A stretch of DNA of 64,000 nucleotides from Gyromitra esculenta (GCA_038503075.1 JBCAML010000012.1:1674001-1738000); one strand, 5' to 3'; shown: positions 1 through 11,650, numbered from the stretch's first letter. The notes: generated by a model not told the origin, from the sequence alone. Translations and numbers: made by a program.

Positions 1-2750
1 GTAGCATGTTGTGCGGTGGCGATGCTTTTTCGTACTGCGGTGGCCCGGGAAGGTTGAACGTATATGCTTCTGTGGCTTCTGGTACTACTTCTTCAGCAAC
101 TTCTAGTGCCACATCGATTTCCACTTCTATCCTTCCTAGTAGCTCCGTGGTAGTTACTAGTAACTTTTCGATAACATCGGTATCTTCTATCTTGTTTTCG
201 ACGACCTCATCAATTACAACGTCTCCCACTGCTAGGCCGAACTTCAAATATCTGGGATGTGCAAATGAGGGGGCATCCGGACGAGCACTCAGCAAAGATA
301 GTTTTGCTAATTCAACAATGACACTTGAGAAATGCCAGGACTATTGTACGACTAAGGGCTATCCTCTTTCTGCTGTGGAATATTCAACAGAATGCTACTG
401 TGGCAATGCTTTAGAGAATGGTTCTATTATTGGAGGGTCGACAACTTGCAATATGGGCTGCGGAGGTAACCCTTCCGAAACTTGTGGTGGTCCTGGCGCA
501 TTATCAGTCTATAACAATACCGCCATCACCCCACCAAAACAACCAGCGACGATTCCTAGTGTTGATTCGTACATTTCCAAGGGTTGCTACAAGGAGGGTG
601 TTAATGAGCGTGCGTTAGCAGCAGCCACCACGGCTGCGTCAAATATGACAGTGGGGGCCTGTGTCAGCTACTGCGAAGCTGCCGGCTATATATATGCTGG
701 ATTAGAGTACTCTACCGAATGCTACTGTGGAGCAACAATTGGAATAACAGCTGTTCAGGCTGCTGATGCCGATTGTAGTATGTTTTGTGGAGGTGATGCA
801 TTTTCTTTCTGCGGGGGACCAAGCAGACTGAATATTTATGCCGCAGTGGCCTCAAATAGCACAACAACTAGTTCTATCAGCTCTGGCATAACGTCTGTTT
901 CTCCCTCAGTTGCAGCCATTTCATCGGTGGTGACCTCGAGTACTAGCACAATCATCTCGTCCTCCTTAACTTCCTCAGTATCAGCTACACCAACAGGCAG
1001 ACCAAATTTCATTTACCTTGGATGTGCGAACGAAGGGGTTAACGGGAGAGCTCTCGGCAAAGACGCCTATGCAAATTCAACCATGACACTCGTTATGTGT
1101 CAAGATTATTGTACAGCTAAAGGATATTCGTTATCAGGAGTTGAATACTCAACCGAGGTATGTATGAGAGGGTGTTTATATTTTACGTTACACTGACGGA
1201 AAATAGTGCTACTGCGGAAACCTTCTAGAAAACAGCTCGATTATTGGTGGATCAACAGCTTGCACTATGCCATGCAGTGGAAACCCTAATCTGACTTGCG
1301 GTGGACCTAGCGCCTTATCGGTTTATAATAATACCGCGATCGTTCCGCCGAAACAACCTGCTGTCGTTCCGAATGTGGACAACTATTTATCCCAAGGGTA
1401 GGTCGCCCTTCGTTTTTTAGTTTTATAGACTATGATGCTAATTATTTCGTTTTAGGTGTTATACGTATGTTTTTATTTTATATTTCTTGTAGGTTTAATG
1501 TTGGGGACGCTACTGATAATTATCATAGGGAGGGAGTTGGCGAACGTGCGCTGGGCTCTTCAGCAACTTCAACTTCATCTATGAACGTCACTTCCTGTGT
1601 CGACTACTGCAGAGCAAAGGGGTTCAAGTATGCTGGTGTGGAATACTCTACTGAGGTGTGCTCCAGCCTCTCATTATTTATGTGGCAGGAGGCAGCTAAC
1701 AAATTGGTTTATCGTTAGTGCTACTGTGGTAGTATCATAGCAAGCACAGCAAATAAGACATCTACCTCGGAGTGTAACATGCTTTGTGGCGGTGACCAGT
1801 ATGCGTTCTGTGGAGGCACAGGTAAGCTGAACATTTATGCTGCAGTTTTAAACGATACTACCTCAAGCTCTACGGTAGCAGAATCAAGCTCTGTTGCAGC
1901 AAACACTACAGCCTCCGGGAGTACTTCAACTACAAGCCCAGTGACTACAGCTTCAGCTTCACAGAATGCTACAAGCACTACGGTTGTCGTCTCATCAACT
2001 ACCTCATCAGCAGCTTTATCTTCAGCGAGTGCATCTCCATGGCAATATATTGGTTGTGCCAATGAAACAGAAAATCGCTCGCTCTCCGGGCTTGCTACCT
2101 CGGGTACTATGACTCCTCAGAAATGTCAAGATTTCTGTTTCGCGAACGATTTTCCCCTAGCTGGAACCGAGTATGGTGATCAATGTTACTGCGGTACTGC
2201 GCTTCAAAACGGTGCCGTCGTTAATCAAACAGGCTGTAATTTTGTTTGCACCGGTGATCCTTCAAGCATCTGTGGGGGCGTCTCTAGGCTCTCCGTTTAT
2301 AACTATACTTTATACATTCCTACCATTATTATTCCTTCTGTGGGTACGTATCTTTCTAGAGGTTGCTACACAGAGGGGTCGGCGTCGAGGGCGTTGGGTG
2401 GATTTTCATTCGCCAATTCTACCCTTACCGTCGAGCAGTGTGTTACTACCTGCAAAGGTAGTGGCTTCGGGTTGGCCGGCGTGGAGTATGGTTCTGAATG
2501 TTACTGCGGAAACACACTTTCCAGTGAGTCAGTGAAGGCTGCAGATACAGATTGTAATATGCCTTGTGGAGGCAACAGACGGACGTATTGTGGAGCTGGA
2601 AAGTAAGTTAATCTCATCCACTATCTGCAATTCGCGTATCCCAATTCGTTAACTTGCTTCTACAGCCGCCTCATCGTCTACCAAAACAGTAATGGTACAA
2701 TACCAGTCCGTAGGAGTTCAATCGAGATGTTTGATGACTTGAAGTTTTAA
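1..2750 (+). CDS. Multi-WSC-domain secreted protein, 5' end outside window
   Basis: WSC domains are eight-cysteine modules that bind carbohydrate in fungal wall proteins and some oxidases; this protein is probably secreted and wall-associated. Exons read here: <1-1157, 1207-1397, 1456-1464, 1529-1655, 1719-2602, 2666-2750; every junction keeps phase and restores WSC motifs. One truncated domain (1-60) and six complete ones (about 247-513, 581-837, 1018-1329, 1391-1836, 2050-2304, 2360-2693) are visible. Each carries a GCY or GCAN start, a CxxYC core, EYxxECYCG and CGGxxRLxVY. They alternate between a type beginning YLGCANE after a 40-60 residue Ser/Thr-rich linker, probably O-glycosylated, and a type beginning GCYxEG after a short proline-bearing linker. 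The reading frame is open at the left edge, so the signal peptide and any catalytic domain are not seen. The tail ends shortly after the last WSC domain with no GPI signal or membrane segment. Confidence 0.92.
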
Positions 2751-3396
2751 ATTTTGGTAAAAAAGATCGAAAATTGCATGCAGCATTCATCATGTGGTGT
2801 ATAGTTATGGGATATTTGCTTTCATCTTTATGGTTCTATAATAGAAAATTTTCATCACGGTAATGCTAGAACTGTAGTATCTAGTTGGTTTCGAAATATA
2901 TATGAAAAAGGCCTGGTCAGTCTACTAGCCCCTAGCAGAGACATCGTGCTTGTCTTAGAATAGTCTTAATTAGGCCTAGCTCATTTGTGTTGTTTTAACC
3001 AAGCCATTGCCAGAGTTTGATTCGAGACAAATAGCGCATATGTATTTTGTATACGTTTTAATATCAATGAAGGGGCTTGGGAAAAAAGCCTATAGCTAAA
3101 GTAAAAACATTTTGGGTTCAAAATCTTAGAGCTATCAGTCATCGGTGTGTATAATATGTTTCATTGATGCTTAATAATTAACTACATATACGTATACTAT
3201 TACTGCTGCTACTGATACAATAACTAGAGTGACAAGCATGGAGAAATTTTTCTAAGAAGGGCCATATGCTGATATAAGTAATGAGCCAGCAGATGGAAAA
3301 AAAAATTAAAGGTCGTTACGCAGCCGTGGCCCATATGTATGGTTGGTGAGGAAATACTGCCAAATCCAAATCCAAAAACTGGCGAGAGATCGAAAC
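2751..3396. other. Convergent intergenic region
   Basis: This AT-rich stretch lies between the stop codons of the WSC gene and hydrophobin 1, so it should hold both 3' untranslated regions. The GT..AG structure of hydrophobin 1 stops its coding region at 3397, so open frames reaching into 3224-3396 are read-through of its last intron. No gene or repeat was seen. Confidence 0.5.
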
Positions 3397-3979
3397 TTAA
3401 ATGAGGGATGCGAGTGCAATGCACCCAACGTTGATGAGACCGTTCTAAAAAATTTATCAGCCAGGATGGGATGATGATGGAGTATGAGTAATATACTTGA
3501 GAAGTGTTGCCTTGGCAGCAAGCAGCTTTGGCGTCGCATGCCTTGTTGATAGGAACCTGAACTGAGAGTGATAAGGGGAGACCGTCAAATTTGTTTCTTG
3601 ATAAAGAGTAAGTGGCTCGAGGGGGAGATTTCATACTTCCAATGATGGGGATGTTGAGGGGCGAGCACTGAACGTCCAGATCGCCACTTCCAAAAACAGC
3701 TCCCAAAAGGCCGGCGTTGGTGGTATCACCCTTCTTGGAAATTTTGTTGCAGCAGTTGAGTTGTGCGTTACCACAAGTCACAGTGGCTTGCTCAACAGTG
3801 TAATCTCCATTAATAGTTCCTGTGTTTGCAGCGCCGTTACCAGCATCTTGACCGCCGTTACCGACGTTCTGATTGCCTTCGCCGTCGTTGCCGGAGGACT
3901 TAATCTGTCGGGCGACAAGAGGAGATGCGGAGACAGTGAGGGCTAGAGCGAGGATGTTGATAAGGGTTTGGGCAAGCAT
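3397..3979 (-). CDS. Class I hydrophobin 1
   Basis: Hydrophobins are small secreted proteins that self-assemble into amphipathic rodlet layers on spores and hyphae. Exons (minus strand) 3979-3637, 3561-3497 and 3444-3397 give 151 residues. A signal peptide of about 18 residues ends near SAS-P, followed by a short stretch ending in ARQ, then an Asn/Gly-rich module (NDGEGNQNVGNGG and on), then the hydrophobin domain. Cysteine spacing is C-x6-CC-x27-C-x17-C-x5-CC-x13-C, within class I limits. The last residues are NVGCIALASLI. Intron phases and the 65 and 48 nt final exons match the six paralogues at 25.7-39.0 kb, from which this gene is separated by more than 20 kb. It is convergent with the WSC gene. 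The family assignment is certain; the tissue or stage of use is not visible. Confidence 0.95.
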
Positions 3980-5855
3980 TTTGAGGGTTTAAGTGTAAGT
4001 GTGTTTGGAAGGTAAGATATTAAAGATGAGATGTGGTAGCTATTGGCTGTTTAAGTATAGGAAGTTTAGAGTGATGGAGAGAAATATGAAGGGAGGACAT
4101 ACAATTTATACATATTCGAATCGAGCTTGTGTTTATATTCCTCCACTAAAATATGATATCTCTTCCTGTCTCAAGGCCACGCATGCACTCCTGTGTTTAC
4201 ACACCTCACACCCCAGATATCTCGGATAGGTGTGTTTAAATTAGTGCTAGAACGTGGAATCCATCCTAAAATACTCTGAAAACAACCCGACTGTCTTCTG
4301 TAAGTCTCAGTGGCCGGTTTTTGCATCTGTTCTGTAAAGTAAATTACGCATTCGCCTATTTGGGTGAGCTTTTCTGCCATTCCCAGAAAACGGGGAATGA
4401 ATCTTGTGAGGGTGGTCGAATATCGTCCCTATCCATTTACTCTCATTTTACAAGAAAAGTAATTTAAAACTCCCATTTCCAATCTATTAGGCAATCGCGT
4501 AGAGTAACTACGTGTATAATTGCATATTGCATATTTACAAACTCGCCGCTAGCCACACATTGAGCCTGAGCTGGCAATCAGAAAACCTTAAACTCACTAT
4601 TTTGCTATTCGGAATACTAATGAAATAGGTATAACGATACCATACTCCTTCTAGTCATGTGCTTTGATTTTCTGAACCGGTGCTGCTTGCCTAAGATGGA
4701 GATACGTGTAGTGGTTTAGCCCTTACTTTCCCCTTAAGCAGCGCGGGGTAGGCCATAACCCTAAAACGTCACCTAATCCGGTTTAGAACGTGCTAATATG
4801 TATGCTAGGATATACGATTGAGATGCACTATTCTGTTTTCATTCTTATTTCTCAATTTTGTCTGGAATCCTTCCGAATCGAGAGCAGGGGTACATCGAGT
4901 TGTGGGGTAACAAAGCAGCAACGTAGCAGGGGTCGAGTGTGCGCAAGACTGCAAGATTGATCACTGAATCTTTTGCTTTGGAGATCAGATCTGCCGATCA
5001 ATAGATTAGGCGCAGGGGTTTAGTGCTTGGTGGGATGAGTACTTGTTGCCCTCGCAAAAGCTGCTTCCGGGGGGATACTGAGTGACTGGAAACGACTACG
5101 TGTTGTAGTTTGACCCTCTCGGGGAAACCTGTGACTTTATGTAATACGTTGGTTCAACATTCGTACTGTGCTTGCTATAGCAATCGCATGCCTGCGTGCA
5201 CGTGCATCTAGCGAAGTCCAGAGCGAACAAAATATGGAGGTCACGTGTTTCTTTAGCTATTCTGATAAGAAATTTTCGCTTTTCCTCTTTTCTGTAGCTA
5301 GGTTTTCGCCATGGTATTAACCTCTACTATTATTTTCATATTGATCAACGTTTTGTTAACTTGAAATGGAATAACCGCTATTGCTTCAGACGAGACTACG
5401 CGCATGGATACATGTAGAGCGTTTCCAAGATAGCCAGCACACCCTACTTACGTTATGATCAAAATCCAACTAACAAAGCTACTACCATCAAGTTCGACAT
5501 GTATATGGGTAACTGTATTAGAGGATAAGAAAAGCAATTTTTAATGCGCAGGTGGGTATTCTAACCCTAGCCCTTGCTTAGGACCCCTGTAGGAAGAGCC
5601 GCAACGCTAAAGCTGTACCATGTGGTCCAAGCTCTTCTCCTCTCCCTCTGCTCCACCTTTCATTCGACAGCCGCCGTCTGTAAACGGAGATTAGATATCA
5701 GTTACTTCCCCAAATTACCTTGCACCGCTACTCATCTAGATCTGGCGTCTCCACAGGTCCCTCGCCTGTCCCCTTATTCCGCGAAACTCTACTAACAGCT
5801 TATCTAACAGCCACCTCCGGGACCAACCACTCCCCTCTTGGGGCGCCCGGACCTG
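3980..5855. other. Intergenic region, no supported gene
   Basis: The first 160 bases are the promoter and leader of hydrophobin 1. The rest is AT-rich with scattered stops in all frames, and no family motif or splice-consistent exon chain was found. The last few hundred bases form the upstream region of the transporter gene. Confidence 0.45.
4131..4137 (-). promoter_or_regulatory. TATA-like box of hydrophobin 1
   Basis: The minus strand reads TATAAAC about 155 nt before the ATG. A similar box lies 132-193 nt before every hydrophobin start in the window, which is the main support for this one. Confidence 0.4.
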
Positions 5856-7956
5856 ATGCCATCCCACGATCATCTAACGCACCGTATCCTCTGGCGTACA
5901 GATGTCTACCTCCTACCATTCCTATCGCTCTTGTTCCTATTGAATGCGCTCGACCGCACCAACATCGGGAATGCCGAGACTGCAGGTTTCACAAAGCACG
6001 CGGGGCTACAAGAGCGAGATCTGAACGATGCCGTTGCAGCGTTCTTTGTCATGTTCGTGGTGTTGCAGCCTGTCGGTGCAGCGCTAGGGAAAAGAGTTGG
6101 CGTATCGAGATGGGTAGGCGGGATTATGGTATGACTTCTCTTGGGAGCAAGGAAGATCGCGGACTGATCCGGACAGGTTGGATGGGCGATCTTGACCGGA
6201 TTGAATGCGTTCGTGAGGACGCGGGGACAACTAATACTTTTACGCCTTTGTATCGGTACTCTAGAAGGTATATATTATCTGAACTACTACCGATAATGGA
6301 GCTAATCAGAAAACAGCTGGATTCTATCCAACTACGGTGTTTTACCTTTCCCTCTTTTACACGCGCTATGAGTTTGGTCGCCGCCTTGCTATGTTTTTTA
6401 GTCAGTATGCTGTTGCCGGAGCATTTGGCGGCCTGGTGTCTTACTGCGTGTTTAGCCTCTATCCTAACGGTCCGTTTCTCCTCTAGCTGTCAACTGCTCT
6501 CAACTAACAATACGCAGATCCTGAGTCGGAGACGCGTGGTCTGGAACATAAAGGGTGGTATAGCTACCAAATCCTCTTCCTTGTTGAGGCAGTGATCACT
6601 ATTGTTGTTGCCCTTACAGCGTTTTTCTGGCTTTCGAAAGGCCCCGGTAGTGCCTGGTGGCTCGAGGAAGGCCCCGAGCGCGAGTGGGCCGAGAAACGGA
6701 TTTTGTTAGATCGATACGCGGATAGGGAAACAACGGCGAGGGGTGGTGAGAGACGGACGTTGCAAGCATCAAGGAACGATGGGGAAGAAGGAGAAGAACT
6801 TTTGCGAGAAGACGAGATTGAGAGCTACGTAACGGAAGCGGCAGATGTTGGGAAAACTGTAGGTGGGGAACCGGGGCTGACGAGGCGAGATATTATTGAA
6901 GCCGTGAGGGACTGGAAAGTGTGGTGGCTATTGTTGTTGGGTATTTGTGCGTCGGTCCCTGGGACGGGGTTCGCCATTTTTTTGCCGTTGGTAGTTAAGG
7001 TGTGTAGCCATTGGCTTCGCTGGCGTTATCTAACGTGACACTTCCTCAAGTTACAAGGACTAGATTCAGCGAGGGCTGGGATTGACACATTTGACTTGAT
7101 CTCCAGGGTATGGGATATTCCGCACTCCACGCAAACCTGCTGAGCATCCCACCATTCCTATGCGGCGCTGCGATGCTACTGGGTATAACATATCTGAGCG
7201 ACCGCGAGCGGCAACGGTATATATTCCATATTCCCTCGCCCCATGGTTAGTAAATTTATCCGGTGACTAATGATTGCTTGACAAAACAATAGGATCAAGT
7301 TTGTCTTGATAGGATTATCTGTCAATATGGTTGGTCTATTGATGGTGTGTTTATCGCCGAGGACAGCATATACATGGAAATATGCAGGGCTATGTGTATT
7401 GCTTACCGGAAGCTATGTTGCAAGTCCGTTATCTGTAGCGTGGATGGCGGGAAATATTGAAGGTAGGTTATCTTATTTCATTTTTGGGAGCACTTATTCT
7501 TTCGTTTGAGGTGCCTAGATTTACTACTAGAGTTTTCACGTCTCATTTCCTCCCCGCCCCAAATATTGCAATCCACCATAAACAGCTTCAGCTATCAGCA
7601 CCCATCCTTGCTCAAAGAAATCAATGTTTTTTTCACACTAACGCCCCTCTACAGAACCAGGCAAACGTGCTGTTGTTCTTGGCATAAATGGCTGGGGTAA
7701 CCTTGCCGGGATAATTTCCTCGTTCCTTTTTGCGCCAAAGTATGCTCCAGACTACGAGTTTCCAATAGTCATAACATTACTATTCGTAATATTCTCGTTC
7801 GTTGGGTATTGGGGCTTTCGAAGAGCGTTGATATGGGAGAATGAAAGTAGGGCGAGAAGGACGAAGGATTGGACAACCGAGGAAGAGGAGAGAGAGTGGA
7901 GGGGAGAGAATGGAAGAAGGGGAGATGAGAGGTGGGGAGTGAGGTATGGGCTATAA
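5856..7956 (+). CDS. MFS transporter, Dal5-like anion:cation symporter family
   Basis: Members of this family (TC 2.A.1.14: allantoate, nicotinate, pantothenate and similar permeases) are plasma-membrane proton symporters for organic anions. Exons 5856-6128, 6177-6267, 6317-6469, 6518-6999, 7107-7216, 7293-7462 and 7655-7956 give 526 residues. Landmarks are the TM1 motif LDRTNIGNA, the TM4 region GTLEAGFYPTTVFYLSL, WYSYQILFLVEAVIT at TM6, and KGMGYSALHANLLSIPPF with YLSDR after TM7. The loop between TM6 and TM7 is unusually long and charged, about 90 residues rich in Glu and Arg, and the tail is also highly charged. The ATG at 5856 is chosen because it is the nearest methionine before the first membrane helix; a leading exon cannot be excluded. 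The substrate is not predictable. The intron before KGMGYS (7000-7106) is the least certain junction. Confidence 0.85.
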
Positions 7957-9165
7957 AGTTGGGAAGGGTGAGGAAAAGGGTATATTGTGCTTCTCTAGGT
8001 GTTTAACTTTATTTTGCTATTTCGTGTGATTTTAGAAGTGATACCTAAATGTTTATTGTAGCAGTGAATTGGGTGTTTGAAGTTAACCTTATATTTGAGA
8101 TCAGCGAATTCTCACTTTTTCCCTTTGTTTCGGTTCTTAGCAAAATAGTGTGAGTTGCATCTAAGCTAGGCCATTCTTGTCGAGGTCTGAATGGACTTGT
8201 GTGTTTTTCTTGGTACTAGGAAGAGAGGGAGTGTTGGATATATGGCATATATCCATAGGCTTCCTAGTGTTTCATTGACACGTCATTATTCGGGATACCG
8301 ATATCGGTTCGGTCAATTGTCTCACCTGCTAACAGGGGTTGCTCGGGCCGATCTATTCGGCGCCCAAAGAGCCCCCATAAACCCGTTTATATATGACTCC
8401 ATAGGGAGTATATATATGGAGCTCTATGTCCGTTCTTCTATTCTCTCTTCTCTTCTATACTTAACCCGATACCGAGTGTCACATATCTATTCATTCTATT
8501 CAGCATAGCTGTTGTAGATAATGATAGAAGCGATGATCTCATTTAAGTACTAGGGGTAGGGGTGTGGAGATGGAATGCCAGGATTTTCCGTTCTGTGGGG
8601 TCACCATAGAAATAATGTGAGACCTGTACCATCTTCATACCCCTACCCCTAGTACACAAGACATTTAGCCCAATTTATATTGTTTCAATATTTATAACAC
8701 AGCTAGGACCATTGTAGGCGTGTAGTAAAAGGCAGTGTAGTGTGATTGCATACTGTTCGATGCGACATGAAAGTGCTGGTATATCCGACAATGACTAGAC
8801 TATCGGGGGCAACACGGGAAGAAGAAAAAAAGAAGGGTCCAAAGACCACTTAGGTTGGGATTCAAGTTAAAAGATATGTTGAAAAAACTGGTGGACCACC
8901 GAAAGCCCGTATGTCGGGCTTGAAATTCTCTCGGATTCAGGTTGGTCTCCGAGCTCGGGCTTAGCGAAGTACGCCCCCCCCCCCGAAAAAAAACCAAAAC
9001 CCCGAATTTGAAAAGCAGCCATAATTTACTAAATAAATAGAAACCCACCACCCCCAACCATAGAAAAGAAACAACATAAATAAAATAAAAAACTCATTCC
9101 ACTCCTGCACAGCAACAAGGATAACATAAACCTTTACAACGCTCAATCTTTACAACACCCTCGCT
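7957..9165. other. Intergenic region with a hairpin element
   Basis: The stretch holds the 3' region of the transporter, a TATATA-rich patch around 8385-8420, the TA-flanked hairpin at 8547-8655, a nine-base C run near 8981-8989 and A-rich DNA just before the next gene. No open frame here shows family motifs. Confidence 0.5.
8547..8655. mobile_element. 109-bp hairpin (MITE-like) with TA-flanked inverted ends
   Basis: The first and last 27 bases are inverted copies with two mismatches, both transitions. The outer 17 bases (GTACTAGGGGTAGGGGT and its complement) match perfectly. If the flanking TA is a target duplication, the element runs CTAGGGG..CCCCTAG, as in non-autonomous Tc1/mariner-type elements. 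There is no coding capacity. An alternative is a perfect-stem transcribed hairpin. Only one copy was seen in this window. Confidence 0.6.
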
Positions 9166-9633
9166 ATGAAGTTCAACAAGCAAATCATGAAGGAAGAGAT
9201 TGCCGCTTTCTACACCGCCGCGCAAGACGTCACCACCAAACTCGGAGATATAGAGTACGAACTTAAGGCGATTCGGGACTTCCACGATCAAATTGCGCCA
9301 CTGGGGCCTACTCCCGATATGTCTGATCCCTCGTCTGGGATGGCGCTCGACGGCCCTTTGCTAACTATTGAGGAGTGCCAGCGTGTAGTTGCTGTCAGTG
9401 CTGCTAAAACTAAGTTGAAGGAGCAGTATGCACAGTTCAAAATAGTCCAGAAGCAGTATAATCTTGTCGGAGTGGAGTATCAGGAACTTAAGAATAAATA
9501 TGGTTGGTTGAAGGAAGTGGAGCGAAGGGCGGTTTTTGTTATGGGGAATATTCATTTTTGTGTTTTAGATATGCGAGCACTTCATCGTGCGGTTATTGTT
9601 CTTTATGCAAACGAGGCCAATAGAAAGTGGTAG
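9166..9633 (+). CDS. Coiled-coil protein of unknown function
   Basis: A single-exon reading frame of 155 residues. It has no signal peptide and is Lys/Glu/Gln-rich, with two stretches of heptad-like pattern (about residues 5-45 and 75-115) suggesting a helical or coiled-coil cytosolic protein. A short Pro/Asp-rich link (PLGPTPDMSDPSSG) separates the two helical halves. The C-terminal 30 residues are more hydrophobic (HRAVIVLYANEANRKW). The start is the first ATG after an A-rich leader. I do not recognise a family. GC content rises clearly over the frame compared with its flanks, which supports coding. Confidence 0.6.
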   Translation: MKFNKQIMKEEIAAFYTAAQDVTTKLGDIEYELKAIRDFHDQIAPLGPTPDMSDPSSGMALDGPLLTIEECQRVVAVSAAKTKLKEQYAQFKIVQKQYNLVGVEYQELKNKYGWLKEVERRAVFVMGNIHFCVLDMRALHRAVIVLYANEANRKW

Positions 9634-10399
9634 GCTAGCGAGGGGTGGATTTTGTCGGGGCTTAGGAGTGTGCTAGAGATGGGGGGCTTTTTGAGTAAAG
9701 AATATTTTTTGCTCGTATCTATGCTTTAGAGACTTACTTGGAATTTTAGCCATTCTCATTGTATGGGACCGATACATGTGAATCAAGCGCACAAACTATA
9801 GTTTGGTTATAACCCTAGCCCTGATTCTCATAGGCTCAATGATCACGTGCAGGTGAGTGAGAATTCATGACCTCAAATTGCCTTAGAGATCAGTTGCGGT
9901 AAGTTTTTTTTTGAGGCTAGAAGGGACAGAGCGTAGCTTGTGAGTTAATCTCGTCTCCGGTCGCCTAGATACCGAGCTCGCAGACTATCAATCTATTTAA
10001 TATAGAACAGGCTAGTGAATTATTTTTTTATTTAAAAAAAAAAAACTTACCAACGGAGCTCTAATTTCAAACACATTTCAACGGAGTGCTACTCGATACT
10101 TGAAAATAATCAGTTGCTCATTCTAATCTAGAAAAGCAACGTGCTAAATACATGTATAATCCAATGGAAAAAAAGAATAATAGCCGATCTTGTCAGAGTA
10201 GAGGCCACATTGAGCGACCATAGTTTCATCATCCAAGACTGGAGATAGGCCAGCAGTTGGACATTCTAACTAACCGTTCAAAGAACGGAGTAATTAGAAA
10301 CCCGCCCCGAAGAGCAGGCGTAGGAGCCGAAAAGGAACATTTCTAGCAAGCTAGACGAGGGACAGGAACAGCAGAATGCCCACCGAATGACCCCCCCGA
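9634..10399. other. Intergenic region, no supported gene
   Basis: AT-rich DNA with long T and A runs near 10021-10046. It separates the coiled-coil gene from the 3' end of the minus-strand membrane-protein gene. No motif or repeat was identified. Confidence 0.45.
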
Positions 10400-11048
10400 T
10401 CACTCCACGATTATATCAAGGGTTGAGAAGAAGGGACGCTGCGACGTTCCTTTCCTCCCAGCGACCGTTGAGCATCGCTCCCTGTAATACGTTCTTGCTG
10501 CGACCCGCAGTCTTCTATGCCCCTGTGGATCCTCTTTCAGTCCTTCTAACTTGGCCGCATCAAGAGCCAAGTACCCACAGCCCACAACCACAAGAAGCAC
10601 CAAAACGGCGCGGAGGAACCGGAACACGACGGAGTCTCCGCCGGCAGCAGCTCTCCCTCTTACACCTTCGGGCACCCGCACGGCGCCCCTCTGCTTTGCC
10701 GTAGCAGCCGATTCCAAAAGTGGCCTGTAAGTGCAATTAGAAAAATCACAACGAAGCCCATGCAAGCTATGGAGTATAAAACTGATGGTAGAGTACCAAA
10801 ACTCTTAAGGGGGAAGGGTAGAACGGAATTATAGGTAAGAAAGAAGGATGGAAAACATACCAAAAGCACGAGGGACGCTCCTCAAAGCCGTCCATCCCAA
10901 AGAGGACGCTAACCGTGACCTTAAAAATCGTGCGGAGGATGGTGCCCAGGACAACAGACCAAAGACTGGTCGTCTCCCGGCAATTGGCAGCAAAGTCAAA
11001 ATTTGTAAAGATTTGTGAAGAAGATTGTTGGTATGAAGAAGTGTACAT
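10400..11048 (-). CDS. Small two-helix membrane protein, unknown function
   Basis: Two exons on the minus strand, 11048-10861 and 10724-10400, joined across a 136 nt GTATGT..ACAG intron, give 170 residues. An in-frame upstream ATG at 11147 would give 203. Two hydrophobic segments are visible, one near residues 24-48 (TTSLWSVVLGTILRTIFK) and one in the second exon (FRFLRAVLVLLVVVGCGY). The C-terminal part is basic. No family was recognised. High GC in exon 2 and clean splice sites support it, but the small size and lack of homology keep confidence moderate. Confidence 0.5.
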
Positions 11049-11147
11049 TGTAAATGTGAGGATTGCGGAGATGGGGTGGGAAGAGGAGGGTGAGGGAAAC
11101 GCAGTATTTGTAGTGGGGACAAGCAGGGTAACATCGCTTTTTTGCAC

Positions 11148-11650
11148 TACAGCTAGTAAATGGGCAGACGGTTCCAGGAATTAAGGTGTACCATTGGGCG
11201 GGAGCTAAGCTAGATTCTGATCCCACTGGACTGGGCCGCCGCACACGTGGAAAGACCTAAAAAGCCAATTTGGTAATGGGATTTACTGCATATACCGAGC
11301 GGTTGCTCGATCTTCATGTCTACTGGGTCTCTAAATAATCATCTAGTAATGAACGTGATGGGGGATCAAGCTCAGGGTGTTTAGAGCAATATCAACACAC
11401 AACAACCACCGAAGCCAACATCGAGACCTCCCCCACCAACGAATTTGTCACTGCTCACATCCGATGATTTTTTGGTATAGATAAAAGTAGTTTACTTGAG
11501 CTGAGATGGGGCTTGTAGTATGATGACTGACTGACTGAAAACGCGATATACAATGGACGCAAGATGCAATGCTTGCCTATATAAAACTGATAACCGACGT
11601 TGACAGCCGTACGTTAGTTTAATCATTAACCCCTAATTCTATCTCATAAG
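11148..11650. other. Intergenic region, no supported gene
   Basis: It lies between two minus-strand genes and should hold the promoter of the small membrane protein and the 3' end of the next gene. Nothing else was seen. Confidence 0.45.

Noticed and set aside
1465..1500. 28-nt intron using the TGTAG acceptor in the WSC gene
   Set aside because: Too short, and it gives a domain without the expected GCYTEG; the 64-nt intron to 1528 restores the motif.
3224..3396. Extension of the hydrophobin 1 frame past 3397
   Set aside because: It is translation through an unspliced intron; the spliced form ends in the family-conserved NVGCIALASLI.
5720..6595. 291-codon plus-strand frame overlapping the transporter
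   Set aside because: It runs out of frame across three exons and introns of the transporter, whose splice chain gives clear family motifs.
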